Positions 27,445 through 34,912 of a stretch of DNA of 64,000 bases are shown piece by piece. Each line of letters begins with the position of its first letter. Within the stretch, counting starts at the first letter, position 1. The notes beneath the pieces are model-generated. The model worked only from the letters and a program-made list of their open reading frames with translations, was not told where the DNA came from and made no database searches. The DNA is from Phyllobacteriaceae bacterium. GTDB lineage: Bacteria > Pseudomonadota > Alphaproteobacteria > Rhizobiales > Rhizobiaceae. A program made the translations under genes and the position numbers. The DNA lies in NCBI GenBank assembly GCA_024742765.1, contig JANSXT010000009.1:1-64000 (forward strand), read 5' to 3'.

Positions 27445-28463
27445 GCGTCGCGGTCGCATTCGATGCGGTGAACATCGTCTTCGGCGACCGGCCGGCCGAG
27501 GCGCTGCCGCTGATGGATGAAGGCCGTACACGCGGCGACATCCAGGCCGAGACCGGGCAGGTGCTGGGCGTGCACGATTGCTCGCTTGAGGTGGGTGAGG
27601 GGGAGATCGTCGTTCTGATGGGCCTTTCGGGCTCCGGCAAGTCGACGCTGTTGCGTGCGGTCAACGGGCTGAACCCGGTGGTGCGCGGCGCCGTCCACGT
27701 CAATGATGGCGACCGGATGGTCGATGTCTCGTCGGCCGACGCCGACACGTTGCGCCGGATAAGGCTCGAGCGGGTCGCGATGGTGTTCCAGCAGTTCGGC
27801 CTGCTGCCCTGGCGCACCGTGCGCGACAATGTCGGTCTGGGGCTGGAACTGGCGGGCCTCGACAAGGCCGAGCGCACCCGGCAGGTCGATGAGCAGTTGG
27901 CGCTGGTCGGGCTCGACGGCTGGGCCGACCGAAAGGTGGGCGAACTGTCGGGCGGCATGCAGCAGCGCGTCGGCCTTGCACGCGCCTTTGCGACCAACGC
28001 ACCGATACTTTTGATGGACGAGCCGTTCTCGGCGCTGGACCCGTTGATCCGCACGCGCCTGCAGGACGAACTGATCGATCTTCAGGCCAAGCTGAAACGC
28101 ACGATCATCTTCGTCAGCCACGATCTGGACGAGGCGTTCAAGCTGGGCGACCGGATCGCCATCATGGAAGGCGGGCGGATCGTCCAATGCGGCACGCCGC
28201 AGCAGATCTTCTCCGACCCGGTCAATGATTATGTCGCCGATTTTGTCGCCCACATGAACCCGCTGGGTGTCCTGTGCGCCCGCGACATTATGGGCGCGCC
28301 CGAAGACGACGCGGCGGAAAAGGTCGGCGCAGACATGACCGTGCGCGACGTGATGGAAAAGCTGCGCGCCGTGGAGGCCGTGGCGGTGACCGATGGGGAC
28401 GAAGTCGTCGGACGCATCAGCCGGGCCGATGTGATGGCCAAGCTGCTCGATCCGCGCGGCTGA
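27441..28463 (+). CDS. choV: Choline ABC transporter ATP-binding protein ChoV
   Basis: ATPase of the choline importer, 340 residues. Walker A LMGLSGSGKSTLLRAV, signature LSGGMQQRVGLARA, Walker B LLMDEPFSALDPL and switch FVSHDLDEAF are intact. The N-terminal 45 residues before Walker A (VNIVFGDRPAEALPLMDEG) are typical of the ProV/ChoV branch, and a CBS-like tail of about 80 residues ends the protein. Last gene of the cho unit. Confidence 0.94.
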   Translation: MSVAVAFDAVNIVFGDRPAEALPLMDEGRTRGDIQAETGQVLGVHDCSLEVGEGEIVVLMGLSGSGKSTLLRAVNGLNPVVRGAVHVNDGDRMVDVSSADADTLRRIRLERVAMVFQQFGLLPWRTVRDNVGLGLELAGLDKAERTRQVDEQLALVGLDGWADRKVGELSGGMQQRVGLARAFATNAPILLMDEPFSALDPLIRTRLQDELIDLQAKLKRTIIFVSHDLDEAFKLGDRIAIMEGGRIVQCGTPQQIFSDPVNDYVADFVAHMNPLGVLCARDIMGAPEDDAAEKVGADMTVRDVMEKLRAVEAVAVTDGDEVVGRISRADVMAKLLDPRG

Positions 28464-28519
28464 CAGCGTTGCGTCCGGCGTCGGCCGGCATTGAGATCGA
28501 TAAGGGGCGGGGGCAGGTT

Positions 28520-28553
28520 GCAAGGACCGCGGCCGGGGAGCCGCGGTCCTTGC
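28520..28553. repeat. Strong GC-rich hairpin between convergent genes
   Basis: A perfect 13-base stem (GCAAGGACCGCGG and its complement) with an eight-base loop lies 57 bases after choV and 53 bases before the end of the small exported-protein gene. There is no T-run on either side, so it may be a bidirectional transcript-end stabiliser rather than a classical terminator. Confidence 0.7.
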
Positions 28554-28605
28554 GGGCCGCCTTGCGAGGGTGGGCCTGGTTCAGGGGCAAGGCGACCGGT
28601 TCGCA

Positions 28606-28860
28606 TCAGCGCAGCGGTGTCGACTTGTACTGCCACAGCAGATCGCCGGTGGCCCCGTCGCGCACCGTGGTCACCGTGCAGTCGCAGAACGGGTCGGTTG
28701 CATGTTCATAGACGCGCTCGGCGCCGATGGAGGCGGTGGCGGCGCGGTCGATCGCGGGACCCTGGTCGATGGTCAGCGCATCGAGCGCGCCCGCGCCGGC
28801 GATGGCGGGCATGGCGACGAAGGCCGCGGCGGTGAGGGCAAGTGTCGGGAGGGCTTTCAT
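28606..28860 (-). CDS. Small exported hypothetical protein with CxC motif
   Basis: An 84-residue protein not recognised as any named family. The first 21-24 residues form a Sec signal peptide (MKALPTLALTAAAFVAMPAI, ending near AGA). The mature part of about 60 residues carries DPFCDCTVTTV with two close cysteines and ends in a polar stretch. It is divergent from a TetR gene, and a 23-base dyad lies 26 bases upstream, so it is probably the regulator's target. A metal- or redox-linked role is only a guess. Confidence 0.7.
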   Translation of the reverse strand: MKALPTLALTAAAFVAMPAIAGAGALDALTIDQGPAIDRAATASIGAERVYEHATDPFCDCTVTTVRDGATGDLLWQYKSTPLR

Positions 28861-28885
28861 GGTCGGGTCCTTTCATGTTCGAATT

Positions 28886-28908
28886 ATGAACTGAACGGTT
28901 CAGTTCAT
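28886..28908. promoter_or_regulatory. TetR-type operator, site 1
   Basis: A 23-base palindrome with arms ATGAACTGAAC and GTTCAGTTCAT around a single G. The arms match perfectly. It lies between the divergent small exported-protein and TetR genes, nearest the former. Confidence 0.85.
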
Positions 28909-28951
28909 TAACTTGAACGTGTCGGACATCGCTGCTAGTGTCAACAAGAAA

Positions 28952-28974
28952 ATGAACTGAACGGTTTATTTCAA
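28952..28974. promoter_or_regulatory. TetR-type operator, site 2
   Basis: Repeats the left 15 bases of site 1 exactly (ATGAACTGAACGGTT) and has a degraded right arm (TATTTCAA). It is 66 bases from site 1 and 15 bases before the TetR start, suggesting autorepression. Confidence 0.75.
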
Positions 28975-28988
28975 TTCAAGGCATTGCA

Positions 28989-29615
28989 ATGACAGAGAAA
29001 ATGAGCCCGCGCAGTGCGGCAAAGTGCGAATTGATCGTCCATGGCGCGACGCAGATTTTCGAGCGGGAAGGCTTTGAGGGGGCGAGCGTCGACATGATTG
29101 CCGAGGCGGCGAACGTCTCCAAGGCAACGCTCTACAAATATTTTCCGAACAAGGAAGAGCTGTTTCAGGTGACCATCAGGCGCCTATGCGAGCGCTATTC
29201 AAAGTCGTTGGCGCGGCTGGCGGTCGACGAGGACGATCACGACGCGGTTCTGATGGCGATGGCGGGCATCGTCGTGCGGACCTTCGCCTCGCGGCTGCTG
29301 ATCGACCTGTTCCGGCTGGCGCTGGCCGAATCGCTGCGCTTTCCCGAACTGGGACGCGCATTCTACGAGGCCGGCCCGCAGGAGGCGACACGGCAGATCA
29401 AGGCCAATCTGGAGCAACTGGTCGCCGGCGGGTGGCTGGCGATCGATGATTGCGAACTCGCCGCGCGCCAGTTCAAGGAACTGTGCAAGGCCGAACTGTT
29501 TCATCTGGCGGTGCTGGGCATCCGCAACGACTTTTCCGAAGAAGAGTTCGAGCAGGTGGCGCGCCGGGCCGTGGACATGTTCGCGCGCGCCTATGCGCCG
29601 GACGCGCCGGCATGA
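28989..29615 (+). CDS. TetR/AcrR-family regulator
   Basis: A 208-residue repressor. The N-terminal helix-turn-helix is at about residues 10-60 (FEGASVDMIAEAANVSKATL, then YKYFPNKEELFQ), and the C-terminal domain resembles the AefR-like group (FEQVARRAVDMFARAY). Two matched operators lie in the 128-base divergent region before it. Its own promoter is overlapped by site 2. The deaminase gene starts 154 bases further on; co-regulation with it cannot be excluded. Confidence 0.9.
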   Translation: MTEKMSPRSAAKCELIVHGATQIFEREGFEGASVDMIAEAANVSKATLYKYFPNKEELFQVTIRRLCERYSKSLARLAVDEDDHDAVLMAMAGIVVRTFASRLLIDLFRLALAESLRFPELGRAFYEAGPQEATRQIKANLEQLVAGGWLAIDDCELAARQFKELCKAELFHLAVLGIRNDFSEEEFEQVARRAVDMFARAYAPDAPA

Positions 29616-29769
29616 TGACGGTCGCAAGCGTGCTCGATCGGAGCGGGCGGATCCCGGCTCGCTGACGCCCGATTGATGGCTCTTTGCGGTGTCGGGCCTT
29701 GCGGCGCGGGTCCGCTTGGTGTTCCTGTCTTGCCTGTCCGCACGCATTCCGGCCCGGCAAGGAGCGACC

Positions 29770-31092
29770 ATGTCCGAATTCGACCTGATCATCGAAAATG
29801 CCATCGTGGTGACCGCCGATGCGGCGGGACGCGTCCTCGACAAGGGCGGCGTCGCGGTGGCCGGCGGACGCATTGCCCATGTCCTGCCGCAGGCCGAGCT
29901 TGAGCCGATGAAGTCCCGCGCCGCGACGGTGATCGACGGAAGCGGAAACATCCTGATGCCCGGTCTCGTCAACACGCACTGCCATGCCGGCGACTGCCTG
30001 TTTCGCGGCCTTGTCGAGAACCTGCCGCTGGAAGCCTGGCTTCAGACGGTGTGGAAGGCCGAGGGCGCAATTCTCGATCCCGACACGACGCGGCTCGGCT
30101 CCGTCATCGGCTTTGCCGAGCAACTCCTGTCGGGCGTGACGACGGCGATGGACATGTTCTGGTATCCACGCGCGACGGTGGAGGCGGCGCGGGCGGTCGG
30201 GCTGCGCGTCGCTGCCGGCGGCATCTTTTTCGATCCGCCCGGCATGGACAAGAAGACCGCCAACAGCCGGCAGGGGGACGCCGAACGCTTCATCGCCGAA
30301 TTCGCCGACGCCGAAGATGTGATCGTCGCGACCATGCCGCATGGCGCCTATACGGTCTCGCCGGACAATCTGCGGCTTGCCAAGGACATCGCCGAAGCCC
30401 ATGGCGCGCTTTATCATGTCCATGCCGCCGAGACCCGCGCCGAACAGGCCGATGTGACGAGCCGCTACGGCCGGTCGGTGATCCGGCACATGGATCATCT
30501 GGGCCTGTTGGACGAGCGCACGGTGCTGGCCCATTGTGTCCATCTTGACGACGAAGAAATCGCGATCCTTGCCCGCTCCGGCGCGACGGCGGTGCACAAT
30601 CCGGTGTCGAACCTCAAGCTCGGCTCCGGGATTGCCCGCATTCCCGACCTGCTGAAGGCCGGCGTCCGCGTGACGCTGGGCACGGACGGTGCGATCAGCG
30701 GCAACGATCTGGACATGTGGCTGGCGATCCGCCTGGCGGCGATGCTGCACAAAGGCGCGGGCATGGATGCCGAGGCCGTGTCGACCGGTCAGGCACTGGC
30801 CATGGCCACGCGCGAGGGCGCGGCGGCACTTGGCGCCGGCGACCGGCTCGGCACGCTCGAGCCCGGCCGCTTCGCCGACATGGCGATGGTCGATGTCCGC
30901 CGCGCCCATGCGGTGCCGCTGTTCGATCCGGTCACCCATCTGGTCTACTCGGCCAACAAGTCCGATGTCCGCCACGTCTTTCTGGGTGGCGAACAGGTGG
31001 TCCGCGACGGCCAACTGACCCGCATCGATGTGTCGGGACCTGTCGCCGAGGTGCAGGCGATGGCGCCGAAGATCGCCGCGACCATTGCGTAA
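29770..31092 (+). CDS. Amidohydrolase-family nucleoside/purine deaminase (MtaD/TrzN group)
   Basis: A zinc-type deaminase of 440 residues. Metal ligands of the ATZ/TRZ group are all seen: H70 and H72 (NTHCHAG), H218 with E221 (HVHAAE), H255 (AHCVH) and D306 (GTDGAIS). The family includes deaminases of 5'-methylthioadenosine, S-adenosylhomocysteine and adenosine, and also 8-oxoguanine deaminase. It is 15 bases before a nucleoside phosphorylase of 6-oxopurine type, so conversion of 5'-methylthio- or 5'-deoxyadenosine to the inosine form is the best inference. ATG 29770 follows AAGGAG. Confidence 0.82.
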   Translation: MSEFDLIIENAIVVTADAAGRVLDKGGVAVAGGRIAHVLPQAELEPMKSRAATVIDGSGNILMPGLVNTHCHAGDCLFRGLVENLPLEAWLQTVWKAEGAILDPDTTRLGSVIGFAEQLLSGVTTAMDMFWYPRATVEAARAVGLRVAAGGIFFDPPGMDKKTANSRQGDAERFIAEFADAEDVIVATMPHGAYTVSPDNLRLAKDIAEAHGALYHVHAAETRAEQADVTSRYGRSVIRHMDHLGLLDERTVLAHCVHLDDEEIAILARSGATAVHNPVSNLKLGSGIARIPDLLKAGVRVTLGTDGAISGNDLDMWLAIRLAAMLHKGAGMDAEAVSTGQALAMATREGAAALGAGDRLGTLEPGRFADMAMVDVRRAHAVPLFDPVTHLVYSANKSDVRHVFLGGEQVVRDGQLTRIDVSGPVAEVQAMAPKIAATIA

Positions 31093-31107
31093 AAGGGCCT
31101 GCCGACG

Positions 31108-31941
31108 ATGACCGAACCCAGCCAGACCGAACGCCGCGATGCGGCCGTGGCCGCCATCCGGGCGCACACCGATCGTGCCTGCGATACCGCCCTTGTCCTC
31201 GGGACCGGGCTTGGCGGGCTGGTCGACGCCATCGAAGACCCGGTTCATGTGCCCTATGACGCAATCGACGGCTTTCCGCGGTCGACCGCGCCGGGCCATG
31301 CCGGTCGCCTTGTGTTCGGCCGGTTGCATGGCGCGGACGTTGCGGCCATGCAGGGACGCTTTCATCTTTATGAGGGCTGGTCGGCGCGCGACATCGCGCT
31401 GGCGATCTATGTGCTAAAGGGGCTGGGCGCCCGGCAGCTGATCATCACCAACGCCGCGGGCGGGCTGAATGCGGACTTTGATGCGGGCGATGTCATGCTG
31501 ATCGAGGATCACATGAACTTCACCGGCCACAATCCGCTGACCGGCATCAATGACGAGGCCATCGGCCCGCGCTTTCCCGACCTGCTGCACGCCTATGATC
31601 CGGCGCTGCGCAAAATGGCGCTCGCGGCCGCGGGGCAGGCAGGCGTGCCGCTGCGGCGCGGCATCTATCTGGGCATTGCAGGGCCATCGCTCGAGACGGC
31701 CGCCGAGCGGCGGTATTTCGCGTCGACCGGCGGAGATGCGATCGGCATGTCGACGGTCATGGAGGTCATCGCGGCGGCCCATTGCGGGCTTCCGGTGCTG
31801 GCGTTCTCGGCGATCACCAACAAGGCGACGGGCGGCACGGACCAGCAGGTGGACACGATCGAGGACGTGCTCGCCAACGCCGCGATCAGCGGCGAAAAGA
31901 TCGCGCGTGTGCTGGCGGCCCTGTTGCCGCAAACGGCCTGA
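31108..31941 (+). CDS. Purine nucleoside phosphorylase, trimeric PNP/MTAP family
   Basis: Cleaves a purine nucleoside with phosphate to base and pentose-1-phosphate; 277 residues. Family motifs are LVLGTGLGGL (phosphate loop), ITNAAGGLNADF and GPSLETAAERRYF. The base-recognition site reads AITNKATGG with asparagine, as in enzymes for 6-oxopurines, rather than the aspartate of methylthioadenosine phosphorylases. That fits a partner that first deaminates the adenosine moiety. With mtnK and mtnA nearby, 5'-methylthioinosine or 5'-deoxyinosine is a likely substrate; ordinary inosine is the alternative. Confidence 0.85.
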   Translation: MTEPSQTERRDAAVAAIRAHTDRACDTALVLGTGLGGLVDAIEDPVHVPYDAIDGFPRSTAPGHAGRLVFGRLHGADVAAMQGRFHLYEGWSARDIALAIYVLKGLGARQLIITNAAGGLNADFDAGDVMLIEDHMNFTGHNPLTGINDEAIGPRFPDLLHAYDPALRKMALAAAGQAGVPLRRGIYLGIAGPSLETAAERRYFASTGGDAIGMSTVMEVIAAAHCGLPVLAFSAITNKATGGTDQQVDTIEDVLANAAISGEKIARVLAALLPQTA

Positions 31942-32030
31942 GCCGGTTGCGCTCCATAACCTTGAGTTGAACATTGCCGGCCCGGCCGGCATGGCCGTCC
32001 GCTGCACAAATCACACAAATGCCAGATGGC

Positions 32031-32058
32031 TTGACAATTGTGTATCTGCTTATATTCT
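32031..32058 (+). promoter_or_regulatory. Sigma-70-type promoter for the leader peptide and RuBisCO-like gene
   Basis: TTGACA at 32031-32036 and TATTCT at 32053-32058 with a 16-base spacer. It is the only AT-rich patch in the 217-base gap after the phosphorylase. The -35 overlaps TTGACAATTGT, which resembles the dyads near mtnK and the aldolase gene. Confidence 0.6.
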
Positions 32059-32093
32059 CGTAACGTCACTTCGCGTTTCAAAGGGGATAGGCC

Positions 32094-32162
32094 TTGGCAC
32101 ATCAGCGGTCGAAGCGCGGCTCTAGGCGAGCTGCCGGCACCGGCAAGGCCGACCCGCGGTGA
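32094..32162 (+). CDS. Possible 22-residue basic leader peptide
   Basis: A TTG codon preceded at seven bases by AAGGGGA opens a 22-codon frame (MAHQRSKRGSRRAAGTGKAD, then PR). Its TGA stop overlaps the GTG start of the RuBisCO-like gene (GTGA). The peptide has seven arginine or lysine residues. The downstream gene has no strong ribosome site of its own, so translational coupling is plausible. It is too short for homology and may be non-coding. Confidence 0.4.
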   Translation: MAHQRSKRGSRRAAGTGKADPR

Positions 32163-33307
32163 CCGCCGGCGCAGTGGAGCGGTTCCGGGTCATCTACCGC
32201 ATCTTCGCCGGAAGTGCCGCCGAGGCCATACGGCGCGCCCACGACATCGCCATCGAACAGACCGTGGAAATCCCGGCCGATGTGGTGCCCGAGGGGTTCA
32301 TCGCCGATGAGATCGTCGGCCAGGTCGGCCGGGCGGAAATGGGCGAACGCGGCGTCTTCGATGTGGCGATTTCCTATTCGCCCGACAGTGTCGGCTCCGA
32401 ACTGAGCCAGTTGCTCAACGTCATCTTCGGCAACTCATCCATTCAGCAGGGCATCAAGGCAATCGGCTTCGAGCCGGGCGCGACGATCGCCGAGCGCTTT
32501 GCCGGGCCGCGCTTTGGCATTGAGGGTGTCAGGGCGCGGGCGAACCGGCCTTCAGGCGGGCTTATCTCGCCTGTCATCAAACCGCAGGGCTCATCGCCCG
32601 ATACGCTGGCCGAGATCGCGTTCCGCTGCGTCGCCGGCGGCGCGGACATCATCAAGGATGATCACGGCCTTGCCGACCAGTCCATGGCGCCGTTCGAGAA
32701 ACGCACCGAGGCCATCGCCGGAGCCGTCGCGCGGGCCAATGCGGAATTCGGAATGTCCGCCCTGCATTTCGCCAACATCACCGGCGCACCGGACCAGCTT
32801 GTCGAACGCGCTTTCTTCGCAAAGGACGCCGGCGCCGGCGGCGTCTTGCTGATGCCGGGCCTTTTAGGGTTCGAGATCGTGGACCGGCTCGCCAGCGATC
32901 CGGAATTCGACCTGCCGATCATGACGCATCCGAGCTTCACCGGCCCGTTCGTCCTGTCGCCTGACACCGGCTTCTCCCATGCGATGATGTACGGGACGCT
33001 GCAGCGTCTTGCCGGTTCCGACATTTCGGTTTTTCCCAATGTCGGCGGGCGGTTCGGCTTTTCGGCGGAAGAATGCGGTTCGATCGCCGATGCATGCCGT
33101 GATCCCGCAGGCTTCGGCATGCCGATCTTTCCGAGCCCCGGCGGCGGCATGAGCGTCGACCGGGCAGCCGACATGGTGGCCATGTATGGCGAGGATGTCG
33201 TCTATCTGATCGGAGGCAGCCTGCTGCGCCATGGCGACAAGATTGGTGAGGCCGTCACCGCCATGCGGCAGGCGGTGGATGCTGCCGCCGGCGCGGAAAC
33301 CGCCTGA
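32159..33307 (+). CDS. RuBisCO-like protein (form IV, non-carboxylating)
   Basis: A RuBisCO large-subunit homologue of 382 residues, shorter than carboxylating enzymes. Kept: the catalytic lysine in ISPVIKPQG (K141) and the carbamate-site lysine in ADIIKDDHG (K166, D168). Changed: the acidic ligand after the DD pair is histidine (H169, glutamate in RuBisCO), and no loop-6 lysine is seen. So it cannot fix carbon dioxide. Form IV proteins are enolases or isomerases of methylthioribulose-phosphate metabolism, or 3-oxo-isoapionate-phosphate decarboxylases. The deaminase, phosphorylase, mtnK and mtnA genes around it favour thio- or deoxy-pentose phosphate chemistry. GTG 32159 is the only start downstream of an in-frame TAG at 32123. 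Confidence 0.88.
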   Translation: MTAGAVERFRVIYRIFAGSAAEAIRRAHDIAIEQTVEIPADVVPEGFIADEIVGQVGRAEMGERGVFDVAISYSPDSVGSELSQLLNVIFGNSSIQQGIKAIGFEPGATIAERFAGPRFGIEGVRARANRPSGGLISPVIKPQGSSPDTLAEIAFRCVAGGADIIKDDHGLADQSMAPFEKRTEAIAGAVARANAEFGMSALHFANITGAPDQLVERAFFAKDAGAGGVLLMPGLLGFEIVDRLASDPEFDLPIMTHPSFTGPFVLSPDTGFSHAMMYGTLQRLAGSDISVFPNVGGRFGFSAEECGSIADACRDPAGFGMPIFPSPGGGMSVDRAADMVAMYGEDVVYLIGGSLLRHGDKIGEAVTAMRQAVDAAAGAETA

Positions 33308-33312
33308 TCGCG

Positions 33313-33762
33313 TCAGTCTGGAAAAACGACGCCCATTCGCAGGATGAAGCAGCCGAACGGCCGGTCTTCCGAACAGGCGACCACGGCAAACGCGTTGCGG
33401 GCTTGGGCGTAAAAGGCCTGCCGTTCGATGCTGCCCAATTTCGCCTCCGCCGGCTTGACCTTGTCGAGCACGTCGAACACCTCTTTGTGCACCGGCTCGA
33501 CGCGGTCGGGCTCGCCATCGACCTGCATGCGCAGGGCGCCATAGTCGGTGAAAGCATCGATGGGCATATGCTGCGTGATCAGCGCGACCGCCTCGGGGGC
33601 CGAAAAGCCGGGCAGGCGGATCACGTCGGGCATGACGCAATGGTCCGCCGTCGAGGCAGCGGGATAGTTGCGGTCGGCGATGACGATCTCGTCGCCATGT
33701 CCGAGCCGGATCAGGCAGTCCATCAGTTCGGGCGTGATGCGCGGATCGATGTTCTTGAGCAT
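33313..33762 (-). CDS. RbsD/FucU-family sugar mutarotase
   Basis: A 149-residue ring-anomer isomerase of free sugars. Family motifs are MLKNIDPRITPELMDCLIRL with the early HGDEIVIADRNYP, and the later EVFDVLDKVKP. FucU acts on L-fucose and RbsD on D-ribose. It is the last gene of the minus-strand ribose-type importer and converges on the RuBisCO-like gene with only five bases between. Its presence implies the importer brings in a free reducing sugar, not a phosphate or a nucleoside. Confidence 0.88.
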   Translation of the reverse strand: MLKNIDPRITPELMDCLIRLGHGDEIVIADRNYPAASTADHCVMPDVIRLPGFSAPEAVALITQHMPIDAFTDYGALRMQVDGEPDRVEPVHKEVFDVLDKVKPAEAKLGSIERQAFYAQARNAFAVVACSEDRPFGCFILRMGVVFPD

Positions 33763-33771
33763 GTGCGGTCT

Positions 33772-33804
33772 CCCGAAAGAAAAGGGGCCGCGCTGGGCGG
33801 CCCC
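33772..33804 (-). terminator. Hairpin with T-run between binding-protein gene and mutarotase gene
   Basis: On the minus strand a GGGGCCGC / GCGGCCCC stem with a five-base loop is followed by TTTTCTTTC. It lies 14 bases after the binding-protein stop. It is probably a partial terminator that keeps the binding protein in excess over the mutarotase. Confidence 0.7.
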
Positions 33805-33817
33805 GGTTCGGTGTGCC

Positions 33818-34870
33818 TCAGCGCGGCGGCAGCGGCATCCAGTCGGTCATCGCCACATCGGCATGGGCGAATTGCGGCATGTTCGCTGACAAATCTTCCA
33901 TGTTTTTGATGTCGTTTTCGTTCAGGAAGCCCTGGGTGATCAGGGTCGGCGGAACGATCACCTGCGCGCCCGGATCGCCGCCGGTCAGCATGATGGCAAG
34001 CGCCCGGACGGAGACTTCGCCCACAACGGCCGGGTTGGTCGCAACGGTCGCCTTCCAGGCGCTGCCTGGCTCGCGCATCGCCGAAATGTCGGCGGTCGAA
34101 ACGTCCGCCGAATAGATCGAGATGTCCGAGGACAGGCCGGCTTCATCGACGGCGATCTTCACGCCCTTGGCGAACTCGTCATAGGGGGCGAAGAAGACGG
34201 TGATGTCGGGATTGGCCTGCAGCACCGACCGCGCCTGGTTGGCGTTCGAATTGGCGATCGGATTGTCCAGCGTGCCCATCTGGGCGACTTCCTCAATGCC
34301 CGGATTGGCCTCCTTGACCTCTTCCCAGGCCACATGGCGCCGGTCAAGCGGGGCGATGCCGGGCACATAGACATAGCCGGCCTTCCATTCAGTGCCATTG
34401 TCCTCGATGGCCTGATCAAGCGCCAGCTTGCCGAGCAGATAGTCGGACTGCTCGATCTGCGGGATCGCTTCGTTTTCGACGTTGACGTCAAAGGCGACGA
34501 CCTTGATGCCGGCATCGACGGCGCGCTGGGCGGCTTCCTTCATGGATTCGGTCAGGCCGTGCTGGATGACGATGCCGTCCACGCCGAGCGCGATCGCCTG
34601 GTCGACCATGTCGGCCTGAAGGGCGGCATCCTGGCGGCTGTCGAAGACGCGCAGGTCGACGCCGAGCGCTTCGGCCTGCTGTTCGACGCCGGACAGATAG
34701 GCCTGGAAGAAGTCGCCGGTCGACAGATAGCGCACGAGCGCGATCTTGACGTCGCCGGGATTGTCGAGGGGCGCCGGCATGTCGGCGTTGGCGATGCCGC
34801 CGGACAGCAATGTGGCCGATGCGGCGATGCTGGCGACCATCGCCAGCGCCGTTCTGCGAACAAGTTTCAT
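33818..34870 (-). CDS. Ribose-type ABC transporter substrate-binding protein
   Basis: Periplasmic receptor of the RbsB/periplasmic-binding-protein-4 family, 350 residues. The signal peptide ends GGIANA before DMPAPLDNP. Family segments are IALVRYLSTGDFFQAYLSG, GVDGIVIQHG and IKVVAFDVN. The gene is third in its operon, after ATPase and permease genes. Given mtnK and mtnA across the divergent promoter, 5-methylthioribose or 5-deoxyribose is a plausible ligand; D-ribose or an ordinary pentose cannot be excluded. Confidence 0.9.
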   Translation of the reverse strand: MKLVRRTALAMVASIAASATLLSGGIANADMPAPLDNPGDVKIALVRYLSTGDFFQAYLSGVEQQAEALGVDLRVFDSRQDAALQADMVDQAIALGVDGIVIQHGLTESMKEAAQRAVDAGIKVVAFDVNVENEAIPQIEQSDYLLGKLALDQAIEDNGTEWKAGYVYVPGIAPLDRRHVAWEEVKEANPGIEEVAQMGTLDNPIANSNANQARSVLQANPDITVFFAPYDEFAKGVKIAVDEAGLSSDISIYSADVSTADISAMREPGSAWKATVATNPAVVGEVSVRALAIMLTGGDPGAQVIVPPTLITQGFLNENDIKNMEDLSANMPQFAHADVAMTDWMPLPPR

Positions 34871-34912
34871 GAGGTCTCCTCCTTTTGCAGCTTTTTGTGG
34901 CGGCCGGGGCCG

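Noticed and set aside
25399-27531. 710-codon open frame on the minus strand
   Set aside because: Antisense to the nitronate monooxygenase and choW genes; arginine- and histidine-rich translation without a domain.
32159-33307. A functional carbon-fixing RuBisCO
   Set aside because: The metal-ligand glutamate is changed to histidine, the loop-6 lysine is missing, and no small subunit or phosphoribulokinase gene is nearby.
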